Source: Elusimicrobia bacterium GWA2_56_46
GTDB lineage: Bacteria; Elusimicrobiota; Elusimicrobia; Elusimicrobiales; UBA9959
NCBI GenBank assembly: GCA_001799575.1
Contig: MGTT01000019.1
Coordinates: forward strand, 1-64,000
Direction: 5' to 3'
Length of the DNA stretch: 64,000 bases
Both the position numbers and the translations under genes were made by a program. Each line of letters opens with the position of its first letter. Within the stretch, counting starts at the first letter, position 1. The notes under the pieces are model-generated. The model was not told where the DNA came from. It ran no database searches and saw only the letters and a list, made by a program, of their open reading frames with translations. Positions 33,478 to 42,121 of this stretch are shown here, in pieces.

Positions 33478-34395
33478 ATGCTTAACATTGAATTGCGCCC
33501 GACCCGTTGCGCGATATGCGGCGCAGAGGGTAACGCGGCCGAGCTGTATCCGGCGAATTTCGATATGGGCGCGTTCAATCCCGCGGTGTTCTCCGCCAGG
33601 CGCGTGCCGGACCGGATACATTACCGTATAGTAAAATGCGCGGCGTGCGGCCTGGTGCGTTCGGACCCGGCGGTCGATCCGGAAACGCTTGCGTCGCTTT
33701 ATTCGCAGAGTACGTTGGATTATGCATCCGAGATACAGAATCTTAAGGCGACCTACGGCCGGTATCTGGCGCGCGCGGCGAAATACCGCGGTCAGAAGGA
33801 AGCCTTGCTGGAAATAGGCTGCGGCAGCGGTTTTTTTCTTGAAGAGGCCCTGGCGCAGGGGTATAGCGGCGTATATGGAGTTGAGCCGAGTGTGGCGGCC
33901 GTGGAAAAAGCCTGCCCGGCCGTGCGCCCCGGCATTTCCGTCGGCGTCATGCGGCGCGGATTATTTGGGGAAGAACAATTCGATATCGTTTGTATGTTCC
34001 AGGCCCTGGACCATATGTCCGACCCCGGCGCCCTTCTCGAGGAATGCCGGCGGATACTGAGGCCCGGTGGAGTGGTGTTGACCCTGAACCATAACATCGA
34101 CGCTTTTTCAGCGCGGATTTTAGGTGAAAGAAGTCCGATCATAGACATAGAACACACTTTTTTGTACGGGCCCCGGACGCTTACACGCGTTTTTGAAAGC
34201 CGGGGCTTCCTGGTCAGGGAAACGGGCGCGGTCTTTAACCGGTATTCTCTGAATTATCTGGCTCGTCTTTTGCCGTCGCCGCCGGCGCTGAAGCTTGCGT
34301 TGAGCCGTTCTTTTGACGCCGCGGGCATCGGCGGCTGTCCGGTCAGCGTGCCGCTCGGGAACATGTATCTGATAGCGATGAAGAGGAAAAAATGA
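33478..34395 (+). CDS. SAM methyltransferase with N-terminal zinc-finger-like motif
   Basis: The 305-residue protein starts with a Cys4 zinc motif (RCAICG, then KCAACGLVRSDP), followed by ALLEIGCGSGFFLEEAL (motif I) and CMFQALDHMSDPGALLEE. This resembles methyltransferases of the C-methyltransferase and Methyltransf_13 type that act on sugar nucleotides or glycans. It begins right after the previous stop codon and overlaps the epimerase by 4 bases. Confidence 0.82.
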   Translation: MLNIELRPTRCAICGAEGNAAELYPANFDMGAFNPAVFSARRVPDRIHYRIVKCAACGLVRSDPAVDPETLASLYSQSTLDYASEIQNLKATYGRYLARAAKYRGQKEALLEIGCGSGFFLEEALAQGYSGVYGVEPSVAAVEKACPAVRPGISVGVMRRGLFGEEQFDIVCMFQALDHMSDPGALLEECRRILRPGGVVLTLNHNIDAFSARILGERSPIIDIEHTFLYGPRTLTRVFESRGFLVRETGAVFNRYSLNYLARLLPSPPALKLALSRSFDAAGIGGCPVSVPLGNMYLIAMKRKK

Positions 34396-35366
34396 AGCGC
34401 GTTATTTTGACCGGGGCGGCCGGATTTGTGGGCGCTAATTTGGCGCACCGCCTGCTTAGGGAGGGGCATGAAGTGCACCTTCTTGTCCGGCCGGGCGGCG
34501 ACCGTTGGCGGTTGGGCGGGATCGGTTCCCATGTCGTTTTTCATGAAGCCTCTCTTGGCGACCGGAGGAAACTTTCGGAGATCGTTTCGGCGGCAAAGCC
34601 GGAATGGATCTTCCACCTGGCGGCGCATGGCGCTTATTCCTGGCAGACGGACGCGGCCCGGATGGTAGAGACGAACGTGACGGGCACCATAAATCTCCTC
34701 GAAGTCTGCCTGGAACGCGGATTTGAGGCTTTTATCAACACAGGCTCGTCTTCGGAATACGGATTCAAGGATCATCCTCCTTCGGAGCGGGACTGGCTTG
34801 AGCCCAACAGCTGTTACGCCGTGACTAAGGCCGCCGGAACGCAGTACTGCCGGTACGCCGCCAGGAGAGGAAACGCTCATGTCGTCACCCTGCGGCTTTA
34901 TTCGGTGTACGGCCCGTACGAGGCGCCCGGCAGGCTGATACCGGCTTTGGTACTCAACGGCTTCAAAGGCGCGCTGCCTCCCCTGGCGGCCCCGGAAGTC
35001 GCGCGCGATTACGTTTACGTAGACGATGTCTGCGACGCGTACCTCCTGGCGGCTTCGCGCCGGGAGACGGAACGGGGAGCGGTTTATAACGTGGGTACGG
35101 GAACGCAGACAACGCTGCGTGAGGCGGTAGAGATCGCGCGTAAAGAACTGCGTGTCCGGGCCGAACCGGAATGGGGCGCCATGCGGAACCGTTCCTGGGA
35201 TACTTCCTCATGGGTGGCCGACAACCGGCTTATACACACACAGCTCGGCTGGAGGCCGCTATTTGATTTTGCGGCCGGGTTTCATAAAACCGCGGAGTGG
35301 TTTTCCGGACATCCGGATCTTCTTGGGTTTTACGGGCGTTCGGCGGGAGAGGTGCGGCGCCGATGA
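34392..35366 (+). CDS. NAD-dependent sugar-nucleotide epimerase/dehydratase (extended SDR)
   Basis: The 324-residue protein has the Rossmann motif TGAAGFVGANLAHRL, HLAAHGAYSWQTD, the SSSEYG strand and the catalytic YAVTK. These mark extended short-chain dehydrogenases acting on NDP-sugars (epimerases, 4,6-dehydratases, reductases). The substrate is not clear. The gene overlaps both the methyltransferase and the following small membrane protein gene by 4 bases. Confidence 0.88.
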   Translation: MKRVILTGAAGFVGANLAHRLLREGHEVHLLVRPGGDRWRLGGIGSHVVFHEASLGDRRKLSEIVSAAKPEWIFHLAAHGAYSWQTDAARMVETNVTGTINLLEVCLERGFEAFINTGSSSEYGFKDHPPSERDWLEPNSCYAVTKAAGTQYCRYAARRGNAHVVTLRLYSVYGPYEAPGRLIPALVLNGFKGALPPLAAPEVARDYVYVDDVCDAYLLAASRRETERGAVYNVGTGTQTTLREAVEIARKELRVRAEPEWGAMRNRSWDTSSWVADNRLIHTQLGWRPLFDFAAGFHKTAEWFSGHPDLLGFYGRSAGEVRRR

Positions 35367-35494
35367 AAAAGAAAGCGCTGTTCGCCGCGATCGTCGCCTG
35401 GTCCGCGGCTAATTATCTGATATATTATTCGCGGCTGCCTTCCAACAGGTATGTGGAAAAGGTCTTGATAAAGGCCGCCGCTTTCCTGAAATGA
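35363..35494 (+). CDS. Small one-helix membrane protein, 43 residues
   Basis: The ATG at 35363 overlaps the epimerase stop codon, and the stop codon overlaps the next ATG (ATGATA), so it fits tightly in the operon. The product (KKKALFAAIVAWSAANYLIY at the start) has one membrane helix and a basic tail. Its preservation between overlapping genes supports translation. It may be a small partner of the large membrane transferase that follows. No family recognised. Confidence 0.55.
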   Translation: MKKKALFAAIVAWSAANYLIYYSRLPSNRYVEKVLIKAAAFLK

Positions 35495-37398
35495 TATTAA
35501 CCCTGCCATTGGATCTCGGAATTATCGCCGCTTTCATGCTGGCCTGCGCCGGGCTTGGACGTTGGCTCCAGACCTTGTTAGGCCGGCCAGGCGGCGCGGG
35601 AGTCCTGGAAGAGAGTTTGATCTCCTGCGGTATCGGTATGTTCGCCGTTTCCTATCTGACTTTCGGCATGGGGTACCTGGGTCTTCTTTATAAGCAGGTT
35701 TTTCTCTCCGTCCTGCTGCTGCTCTTATGGCTGACCAGGCGGGAGATAGCCGGGCTTTACGGCGGGGCCGGCGGGTTTTCTCTAACGGGCGCGCTCCGCG
35801 CGGCGGCAGCGGCCCTGGCGGAAAAACTGCGGGGTTTATCACGGGCTGAAAAGGCGCTGCTCGGCGTCCTGTTCACGGCGGTTCTTTTTAACCTCTTATT
35901 CAACTATTGTCCGCCGACCGCGGAAGATGAAACAAGCACGCATCTGGGTATCCCGGCCAAGTGGCTGGCGCATCACGCCATTTACGCCCTGCCGGGCGCG
36001 TCCGCCCAGTATTTCCCTTCCGGCGCGCTTACGCAATACACGTTTTTGGCCGCCGTCGGTTCGATACAGACAGCCAGGCTTTTTCATTACATTTCCGGGC
36101 TTTTCTGTCTGGCGGCGGTCTATCTGCTGGCGCGTAAATTCCTGGACCGGCCGTCGGCAATGCTTGCCGCCGCCATCTTCTACACGATCCCCGTCGTCAC
36201 TTCCCTTTCCGGGGTCGGCAACACCGATTTCGTAACGCTCATGTACGCTTTGCTGGCCGTTTATGCTTTTCTCAACTGGCTTTCGGAAAAAGGCCGGCGC
36301 TGGCTGCTTACCGCTGCGATCTTTACCGGGGCGCACGCGGCCTGTAAATATACGGCGTTTCCGCTGCTGCTGATCTTTCCCGCGCTCATCCTTTACGAGG
36401 AAAGGCGGCGGCTGTCGCGCGCCGTTAAACAGGCGGCTGTATTCGCGTTCGTTTCTTTCTCCGCGCTTGCGCCGTATCTGCTGCGGAACGCCGTCATTAC
36501 CGGCAATCCGCTCTATCCCAAAAAACTGTTTCATTTTAAGTACGATGAACTCCTGTACCTGACCGCTTTCAAGGGGGAATCGCTCTCCGATCTTTTCAGA
36601 AATATAGGCGATTTAACCACGGGGGACGTTATTCTGGGGATTGGGCCTCTGTTCGCGGCGTTTTTCCCGTTCATATTCCTGTTCAGGATCAAGGACGGCT
36701 CCGGCCGGAATATCACTCTATGGTTGTTCGCTATCGCGGCGCTTAATTACCTGCTGTTGTTCGCGACCGGTATAACATTCCGGTTAAGCCGCCACAGCCT
36801 GATCAGTTTCGCCCTGCTGTCGGTTCCGACAGCAGGCGCCGTGGCGCAGATCTACCGCACCATGAGTATGCGCGGTTATGTCATCTTCCTGCTCTCACTT
36901 TCATTCCTGGCCGATCTTTCGCTTTCCGTCTATTTCGGAGGAAAACGTTTGCCGGTTTTTCTGGGCGCGCAGTCGCGGCGGGACTATTTCGACCGGGGCT
37001 ATTACGATACAAGCGGTCAGTTCTTTATTCTCAAATACATAAATTCCGGCATCCCGCCTGGCGCCGGCATTTTTTTCCTGAGCGATCTTACCGTGCCGCA
37101 ATTGAGCTATCCCGGACACCGGGTGTTCGGGATGGACGCGTTCGGGGAGAAATTTTATCGTTCCGCTCCGGCGGCCGCGGCGGCGGAGCTGGAAGCGCGT
37201 GGGATAGATTATCTGGTCGTTAATCTGGACAGCTTCGAGGCGGACAGCGCGGGGACGCTGTATTGGAAGATCAGCCGGGGAAAACTTCCGGTCAAATGGT
37301 TTACGCCCGGCTTTGCGGAGCCGGTGATCACGCGGGACAACGTTACGCTGTATGTCCTGAAAGGACGGAGTAAAACCGCTGGCGGCCCCTCCAGATAG
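35491..37398 (+). CDS. Large multi-spanning membrane glycosyltransferase (GT39/83-like)
   Basis: The 635-residue protein has about twelve hydrophobic helices and the acidic loop FNYCPPTAEDETSTHLGIPA near residue 138, followed by YFPSGALTQYTFLAA, typical of C-type polyprenyl-sugar-dependent transferases. The C-terminal 130 residues form a soluble domain (GIPPGAGIFFLSDLTVPQL, ELEARGIDYLVVNLDSFE) as often seen in this family. Its end overlaps the convergent gene 37343-38572 by 56 bases. Confidence 0.82.
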   Translation: MILTLPLDLGIIAAFMLACAGLGRWLQTLLGRPGGAGVLEESLISCGIGMFAVSYLTFGMGYLGLLYKQVFLSVLLLLLWLTRREIAGLYGGAGGFSLTGALRAAAAALAEKLRGLSRAEKALLGVLFTAVLFNLLFNYCPPTAEDETSTHLGIPAKWLAHHAIYALPGASAQYFPSGALTQYTFLAAVGSIQTARLFHYISGLFCLAAVYLLARKFLDRPSAMLAAAIFYTIPVVTSLSGVGNTDFVTLMYALLAVYAFLNWLSEKGRRWLLTAAIFTGAHAACKYTAFPLLLIFPALILYEERRRLSRAVKQAAVFAFVSFSALAPYLLRNAVITGNPLYPKKLFHFKYDELLYLTAFKGESLSDLFRNIGDLTTGDVILGIGPLFAAFFPFIFLFRIKDGSGRNITLWLFAIAALNYLLLFATGITFRLSRHSLISFALLSVPTAGAVAQIYRTMSMRGYVIFLLSLSFLADLSLSVYFGGKRLPVFLGAQSRRDYFDRGYYDTSGQFFILKYINSGIPPGAGIFFLSDLTVPQLSYPGHRVFGMDAFGEKFYRSAPAAAAAELEARGIDYLVVNLDSFEADSAGTLYWKISRGKLPVKWFTPGFAEPVITRDNVTLYVLKGRSKTAGGPSR

Positions 37399-38572
37399 CG
37401 TAAGCTGCGAAGATCATTATGTAGGGATCCAGCGGTACTCTGTAGCGGATCATCGCGAAAAAAACCAGATGGACGGCGGTGTAGGTAGCGAAAAGGGCCA
37501 GCAGCAGTGATGTTCTTTTAAATTCTCCCGCCGACAGTATTATTCCCAGGAAACATAATGGTATATAAATTCCGGAAGTGGCCATAGCGGCGTATTTCTG
37601 CCATTTATAGGCCATCATCGGGTAGAGCCGCCAGAAGTGGACAAGTCTAAGGCGGATAAGATGCGCGAATTTGTAGGGATTTTCTTTTATCCAGGCCAGG
37701 GCCCTCTCTTTGCAGAGTTTGTCTCTTTCGGGCAGCGGCAGATTTGAGATATAGTCCCAGTCTTTGGGAGGTAGGAGAGAAGGCGCGGCGTCAGTAGAGG
37801 GGACGTCGGAGCCCCCGCGCATTTCCCCGTAGAGAGCTTCATCTGAAACGGCGTTATACAGCGTGTACCAGGGGGTGGAGACCGGCATAGTGTAACCCTG
37901 GCCGTGATAAAAATAATTTCTGAAAGTCCAGGGCGCTATGGTCAGGAGCGTGAATACGCCTACCAGGAACCCGGTTCTTAATTTCCCGGTCTGCCACCAG
38001 AGCCAGGCGCAGGCGCATAAAAAGAAAGGTAGGGTGGTGGACTTGGTCAGGGCGGTCAGGCCCGCAAGCAGACCGGCGGCGGCCAGGTTTTTCCAGCCCG
38101 GTTCGCGGCTGGTTTTGACGATGTAAAAAACGGACGCGGCCAGCAGGAACGTGAGCAGGGTTTCGCTGAGGAGATCGGCGGTATAGGCTATGAAGTAGGG
38201 GTAAAAGGCGGCGAGAGTTCCGGCTATGCGTCCCACGGTTTCATTAAATAACCTCTCCGCCGTTTTAGCCGTCAGCACGCAGGTAGCTGCTCCAAGTCCC
38301 GCTTGCGCCAGGAATACAGGAGTCGCCGACTTTCCGAAAATAAAAAAGAAGCCGCCAAGGAAAAAAGCGTAGCCTGGCGGCCGCCAGGAGCCGCCGAAGC
38401 CCTGGCCACGGGCTATCCGCCAGCCGATGTCCATCCAGTCGTAGGCATCGGGCGAGAGCTGTCCGTGGGCGAAGAACAGGACATAGGCGAGCCGTATTAA
38501 AAAAGCCGCCAGGAAGAGGGCAACGGGGAAGCGCAGGAAATAGCGATGGGCGTCTTCCGTGGTGATTTTCAT
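37343..38572 (-). CDS. Multi-spanning membrane glycosyltransferase, GT39-like
   Basis: The 409-residue protein has about nine membrane helices and an early acidic loop with HGQLSPDAYDWMDIGWRIAR, the expected catalytic loop of GT39/GT83 enzymes, followed by GFGGSWRPPGYAFFLGG. Its start overlaps the stop codon of the GT2 gene upstream by 4 bases (38569-38572), so the two form a donor-synthase/transferase pair. Its 3' end runs 56 bases into the facing gene. Confidence 0.82.
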   Translation of the reverse strand: MKITTEDAHRYFLRFPVALFLAAFLIRLAYVLFFAHGQLSPDAYDWMDIGWRIARGQGFGGSWRPPGYAFFLGGFFFIFGKSATPVFLAQAGLGAATCVLTAKTAERLFNETVGRIAGTLAAFYPYFIAYTADLLSETLLTFLLAASVFYIVKTSREPGWKNLAAAGLLAGLTALTKSTTLPFFLCACAWLWWQTGKLRTGFLVGVFTLLTIAPWTFRNYFYHGQGYTMPVSTPWYTLYNAVSDEALYGEMRGGSDVPSTDAAPSLLPPKDWDYISNLPLPERDKLCKERALAWIKENPYKFAHLIRLRLVHFWRLYPMMAYKWQKYAAMATSGIYIPLCFLGIILSAGEFKRTSLLLALFATYTAVHLVFFAMIRYRVPLDPYIMIFAAYAIWRGRQRFYSVLSGHTA

Positions 38573-39444
38573 GTCCTGGTCTTTCTGCTGAGGGTGACGA
38601 TCAGATCCGCGAGGAGGCCTATCATCATGGTGTTGAAGGTGAAAGTCATCATTACTATGCCGGTCTGGCTTAAATGCCTATAGGCGAATATATCGAAAAT
38701 GAACTTGAGCATACTCAAGACGAACGAGGCGGCGATAAGCGGTATGAAGATCCTCAGGGGGTTGAAATACATCACCGTCCTGACGATAAGGCTGATGTAG
38801 TTGTAGGTGTCCCTGAAAGGCGTAAAGGAGGATTTGCCGCCCATGCGTTTATAATAATCCACCGGGACGAATTTCACTGGGTGGCCGTTGAAGAGGAAAG
38901 AAAGAGTGATGGTGCTTTCCCAGGAATGCGAATCCGGCAGGAGATAGAAATATTTGAGGGCGGTTTCTTTCTTGAAGACGCGCAGTCCGGAGTTCAGGTC
39001 GGGGATCTTGTGGCGGGTGAGATATTCCGCGAGTTTGCGGATCAGGAACTTGGGCAGCCAGCGTATCAGGGAAACGTGCACGTTCGGCCCCGTGCGGGCG
39101 CCCACCACCATGTCATATTCGCCTATGAGCCTGGCCAGGCCGGGCATTTCGTGGTTGGGGTAGGTTCCGTCGCCGTCGGTGGTGGCTACGATGTCGTATT
39201 TGGCGTTCAGGATGCCGGTTTTTCTGGCGGCTCCCACACCCTTGTTAACGGGGTGGGTTATGAGTTTGACGCCTTTGGCCTTGGCTATCTCTCCGGACTT
39301 GTCCAGGGAAGCGTCATCTATGACGATTAGTTCATAGGTCATCCCGGAGGCGTCCATGGCTTTTCGGACCGAATCGATGTCGTGCGCTATCGATTCTTCC
39401 TCATTGTAGACCGGAATAATGACGCTGATCATTTTTTTCTCCAC
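38569..39444 (-). CDS. GT2 glycosyltransferase with C-terminal membrane helices
   Basis: The 291-residue protein has SVIIPVYNEEESI, LIVIDDASLDKSGEIAK and the metal motif in IVATTDGDGTYPNHEMP, plus two C-terminal helices (IFIPLIAASFVLSMLKF and TFNTMMIGLLADLIVTL). This is the DPM1/DPMS-like type that makes polyprenyl-phosphate sugars. It is followed in an overlapping operon by a GT39-like enzyme that probably consumes the product. Confidence 0.88.
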   Translation of the reverse strand: MEKKMISVIIPVYNEEESIAHDIDSVRKAMDASGMTYELIVIDDASLDKSGEIAKAKGVKLITHPVNKGVGAARKTGILNAKYDIVATTDGDGTYPNHEMPGLARLIGEYDMVVGARTGPNVHVSLIRWLPKFLIRKLAEYLTRHKIPDLNSGLRVFKKETALKYFYLLPDSHSWESTITLSFLFNGHPVKFVPVDYYKRMGGKSSFTPFRDTYNYISLIVRTVMYFNPLRIFIPLIAASFVLSMLKFIFDIFAYRHLSQTGIVMMTFTFNTMMIGLLADLIVTLSRKTRT

Positions 39445-39559
39445 GTTAAGATAGTTTAAACCGCTATTTGGCCGGGTCGCTGGTTATGGAAAGGCGGCCG
39501 GCCTTCCGCCCCGCAGCCTTGCAAAATTCTACAATATTTGGGGCCCGGTAACCCGTACT

Positions 39560-40408
39560 TTACGTCCTTTCCAACAGCAGATTCAGGTATTTTTCTCCGG
39601 CGCAGAGGGCCGTCAGTTCTTCCGGAGAAGCCTCTTTTACCGAGCAGGTTTCTTCGTCCAGATATTTCATGGTAAAACCGTAAGAAAGCAGTTTTTCAAG
39701 GAACGCGCCGGGCCCGGCGCCGGCCTTTTTCAGCAGGGCGGGTGAAAATTCGCACAACATTGTAAGACCCGGTGAATTCCGTATGGTTCTTTCCATGCCG
39801 GCAAGAGCCCGGAATTCCGCTCCCTGGATGTCCATTTTTATAAAGTCGGCTCTGCCCTGCGGTCCAAGCTTCCCATCCACTGAAATCGTGTTTATGTTAA
39901 TGGACTTCCGGTCGTCGCCGGAATCAAAGATCCTGTGATCGCCCCGGTGCTCTTCGGACAGGAATAGCTTCTCCGCCCCGTCCCCTTCCGAGACCGCTTT
40001 TTGCTCGCACTCCACGTTCTTGCGGTTATTTGCGTCCAGGGTCTTTCTGAGCAGACGAAAATTGTCAGGATCCGGTTCAAAAGCTATCACCCGTCCGGTT
40101 TCGCCGGCAAGGCGGGAAAAAAGCAGGGTAAAAAAACCTATATTAGCGCCGATATCCAGAACGGTCATTCCGGGCCTGATGAAGCGGGCGTAAACTGAGT
40201 ATTCCAGGCTGGACGGCATGGTCTTCTTCCAGAGCAGGGCGGCCAGCAGTCTGTCCGGAGAATCGGCGTAGAGGATCCCTTCCGGAGAGCGCACCGCTAT
40301 GTCCGTTCTGGGCGCAAGCTTGAAGATCAGGCGGGCCGCTTTCCTGACAAGGGAAGAGGAAGCCGCGAATATGACCAGCGCGTGTAATTTTTTAAATATC
40401 AAATTCAA
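39560..40408 (-). CDS. FkbM-family methyltransferase
   Basis: The 282-residue protein has GMTVLDIGANIGFFTLLFSR, VIAFEPDPDNFRLLRKTL and FIKMDIQGAEFRALAGME, the FkbM signature. These enzymes add O-methyl groups to sugars or polyketides and are common in glycan clusters. It stands alone between two divergent or intergenic gaps (39445-39559 and 40409-40500). The gaps show no further genes. Confidence 0.88.
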   Translation of the reverse strand: MNLIFKKLHALVIFAASSSLVRKAARLIFKLAPRTDIAVRSPEGILYADSPDRLLAALLWKKTMPSSLEYSVYARFIRPGMTVLDIGANIGFFTLLFSRLAGETGRVIAFEPDPDNFRLLRKTLDANNRKNVECEQKAVSEGDGAEKLFLSEEHRGDHRIFDSGDDRKSININTISVDGKLGPQGRADFIKMDIQGAEFRALAGMERTIRNSPGLTMLCEFSPALLKKAGAGPGAFLEKLLSYGFTMKYLDEETCSVKEASPEELTALCAGEKYLNLLLERT

Positions 40409-40500
40409 AACTGTTTCTCTCCAGTTTCCAGCCAGCGGCAGTTATCGTCCTGGGAGATATTCTACAAAAAAATGCTATGCTTATTGTTTTTGGAGGACGA

Positions 40501-42102
40501 ATGAACAGAAAGTCATTTTTATTGCTCTCGCTGGCGGTCGCCTGCGCGGCCTTTTTGCGGTTCTGGGCGCTGTCCGAGCGGGGTTTTTTGCTCTGGGATG
40601 AAGCCTATTACGCGCTTGAAGGAAAAACTATCCCTTCAGCTATTTCCTATATTATCGGCGGAGGTAATGTTTCCGGACTGAAAGAATACCTGATAGCCAA
40701 AGGCTGCATACTGCCTACGGGAACCGGGAAACCGGTTTTCATGCTGCTGCTTTCGGCCTGGGGGATCGTTTTCGGGACCGGCGACTTTGCCGGCATGGCT
40801 ATGACCGCTTTCTTCGGGGTTCTCTGCGTGGCGCTGGTTTTTTTCGCGGCTTATAAATATTCCGGCGCTCCGGCGGGGTTGCTTGCGGCGTTCCTCCTGG
40901 CTTTTTCCGGACTGCATGTCTGGTATTCCCGCAGTCTCATGTCCAACTCGATAGCGGTCTTTTTTCTCCTCTGCGGTTTGTTGCTGTACCTTTCCTGGGC
41001 CGTGTCTCCCGGCGCTCGCCGTCTGCGCGGCCTGGCGGCGGGCGCGGTTATCGGTCTGGCTTTCATGACGCATTACTCGATGCTGCCGAATCTGGCCGCG
41101 CTCGCCGTCTGCGAGGCCGTAAGGCTTTGGAGCGCGCGGGATCGCTTTCGCGCCGAAGCGGTCAACGCTCTTATACCGGCCGCGGGTTTTGCCGTAGTCC
41201 TTGCCGCGTGCGAGCTATGCTATGCCGCCGTTTTCAGGGTGGCAGGAGAAAGGCTTGGCGATGTGGCGCATTTGACTTATTTCCAGTATCTGCTCCGGCA
41301 GTTTCTCTGGAACGCTCCGGAAACTTCTTTCGGAGGCTGGAAATTCTACCTTCACGGCTTCGCCGGGGTTTCAGGCTGGTTTTCCGTGTGGCTCTATCTC
41401 GCGGCCCTGGCCGGCTCCGTCTATTTGTTCATCAAAAGGCCGGCTCTTGGCGTCGGGGTGTTTATACTTCAGGCCTGGGGAACTCTGCTGTTCTGGACGT
41501 TGAATCCGGGCACGGCGGCGCTCAGGGCCTTTGTGGCGTTTGCCCCATTTTCAGCCATAACGGCCGGCTTTGTGGTTTCCGAACTGGCCGGCATGATTGG
41601 CCGTCCGCTGGCGAGGGGCGCGCTTTATGCCCTGCCGGTTTTGGCCGTGGTTTTCAGCGGCGGCGGGGCGTTGGCCGAAATGCTGCAAGCAAGGTCGGTT
41701 TACCCCGCGGCCGCGGCATGGCTTGCCCCAAAAGGGCCTGACGAAGTTGTAAGTATGCTGGCCTGGCCTTTCATGCAGTTTTATATGGAGGGTAAAATTT
41801 ACGCCAACCACGACAGGATCGAAACCAGGGCGGATCTGGAGCGGGCCGTCCGCGGCGGAGCGGGATACCTTATGACCGATAACGCGGAGAAAGTGGTTTT
41901 TGAAATGAGTAAGACCGGCGTCTATCCGGATCTGGTCGGGATCATAAACAGCGGGCGTCCGGAGGCGGAATGGAAATTCGGCCGCGGGGGACGTTTCCTG
42001 GCTTACGATTCCATGTTATACCCGTTGACTATCACGGAAGTGAAAATTTATCCGCTTGGACGGCGGGCCGGAACTGAGAGAAAATCCGCGCCGGCCCGGT
42101 GA
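40501..42102 (+). CDS. Multi-spanning membrane glycosyltransferase, ArnT/GT39-like
   Basis: The start is the ATG at 40501 (frame open from 40477), preceded by GGAGGA. The 533-residue protein has some ten helices and the classical early motif FLLWDEAYYALEGK, close to the ArnT/PMT acidic motif. A soluble C-terminal tail follows (VVSMLAWPFMQFYMEGKIYA). It likely transfers a sugar from a polyprenyl phosphate to a lipid or glycan acceptor on the outside of the membrane. Confidence 0.85.
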   Translation: MNRKSFLLLSLAVACAAFLRFWALSERGFLLWDEAYYALEGKTIPSAISYIIGGGNVSGLKEYLIAKGCILPTGTGKPVFMLLLSAWGIVFGTGDFAGMAMTAFFGVLCVALVFFAAYKYSGAPAGLLAAFLLAFSGLHVWYSRSLMSNSIAVFFLLCGLLLYLSWAVSPGARRLRGLAAGAVIGLAFMTHYSMLPNLAALAVCEAVRLWSARDRFRAEAVNALIPAAGFAVVLAACELCYAAVFRVAGERLGDVAHLTYFQYLLRQFLWNAPETSFGGWKFYLHGFAGVSGWFSVWLYLAALAGSVYLFIKRPALGVGVFILQAWGTLLFWTLNPGTAALRAFVAFAPFSAITAGFVVSELAGMIGRPLARGALYALPVLAVVFSGGGALAEMLQARSVYPAAAAWLAPKGPDEVVSMLAWPFMQFYMEGKIYANHDRIETRADLERAVRGGAGYLMTDNAEKVVFEMSKTGVYPDLVGIINSGRPEAEWKFGRGGRFLAYDSMLYPLTITEVKIYPLGRRAGTERKSAPAR

Positions 42103-42121
42103 AATGTCATGAGACGGCAGG

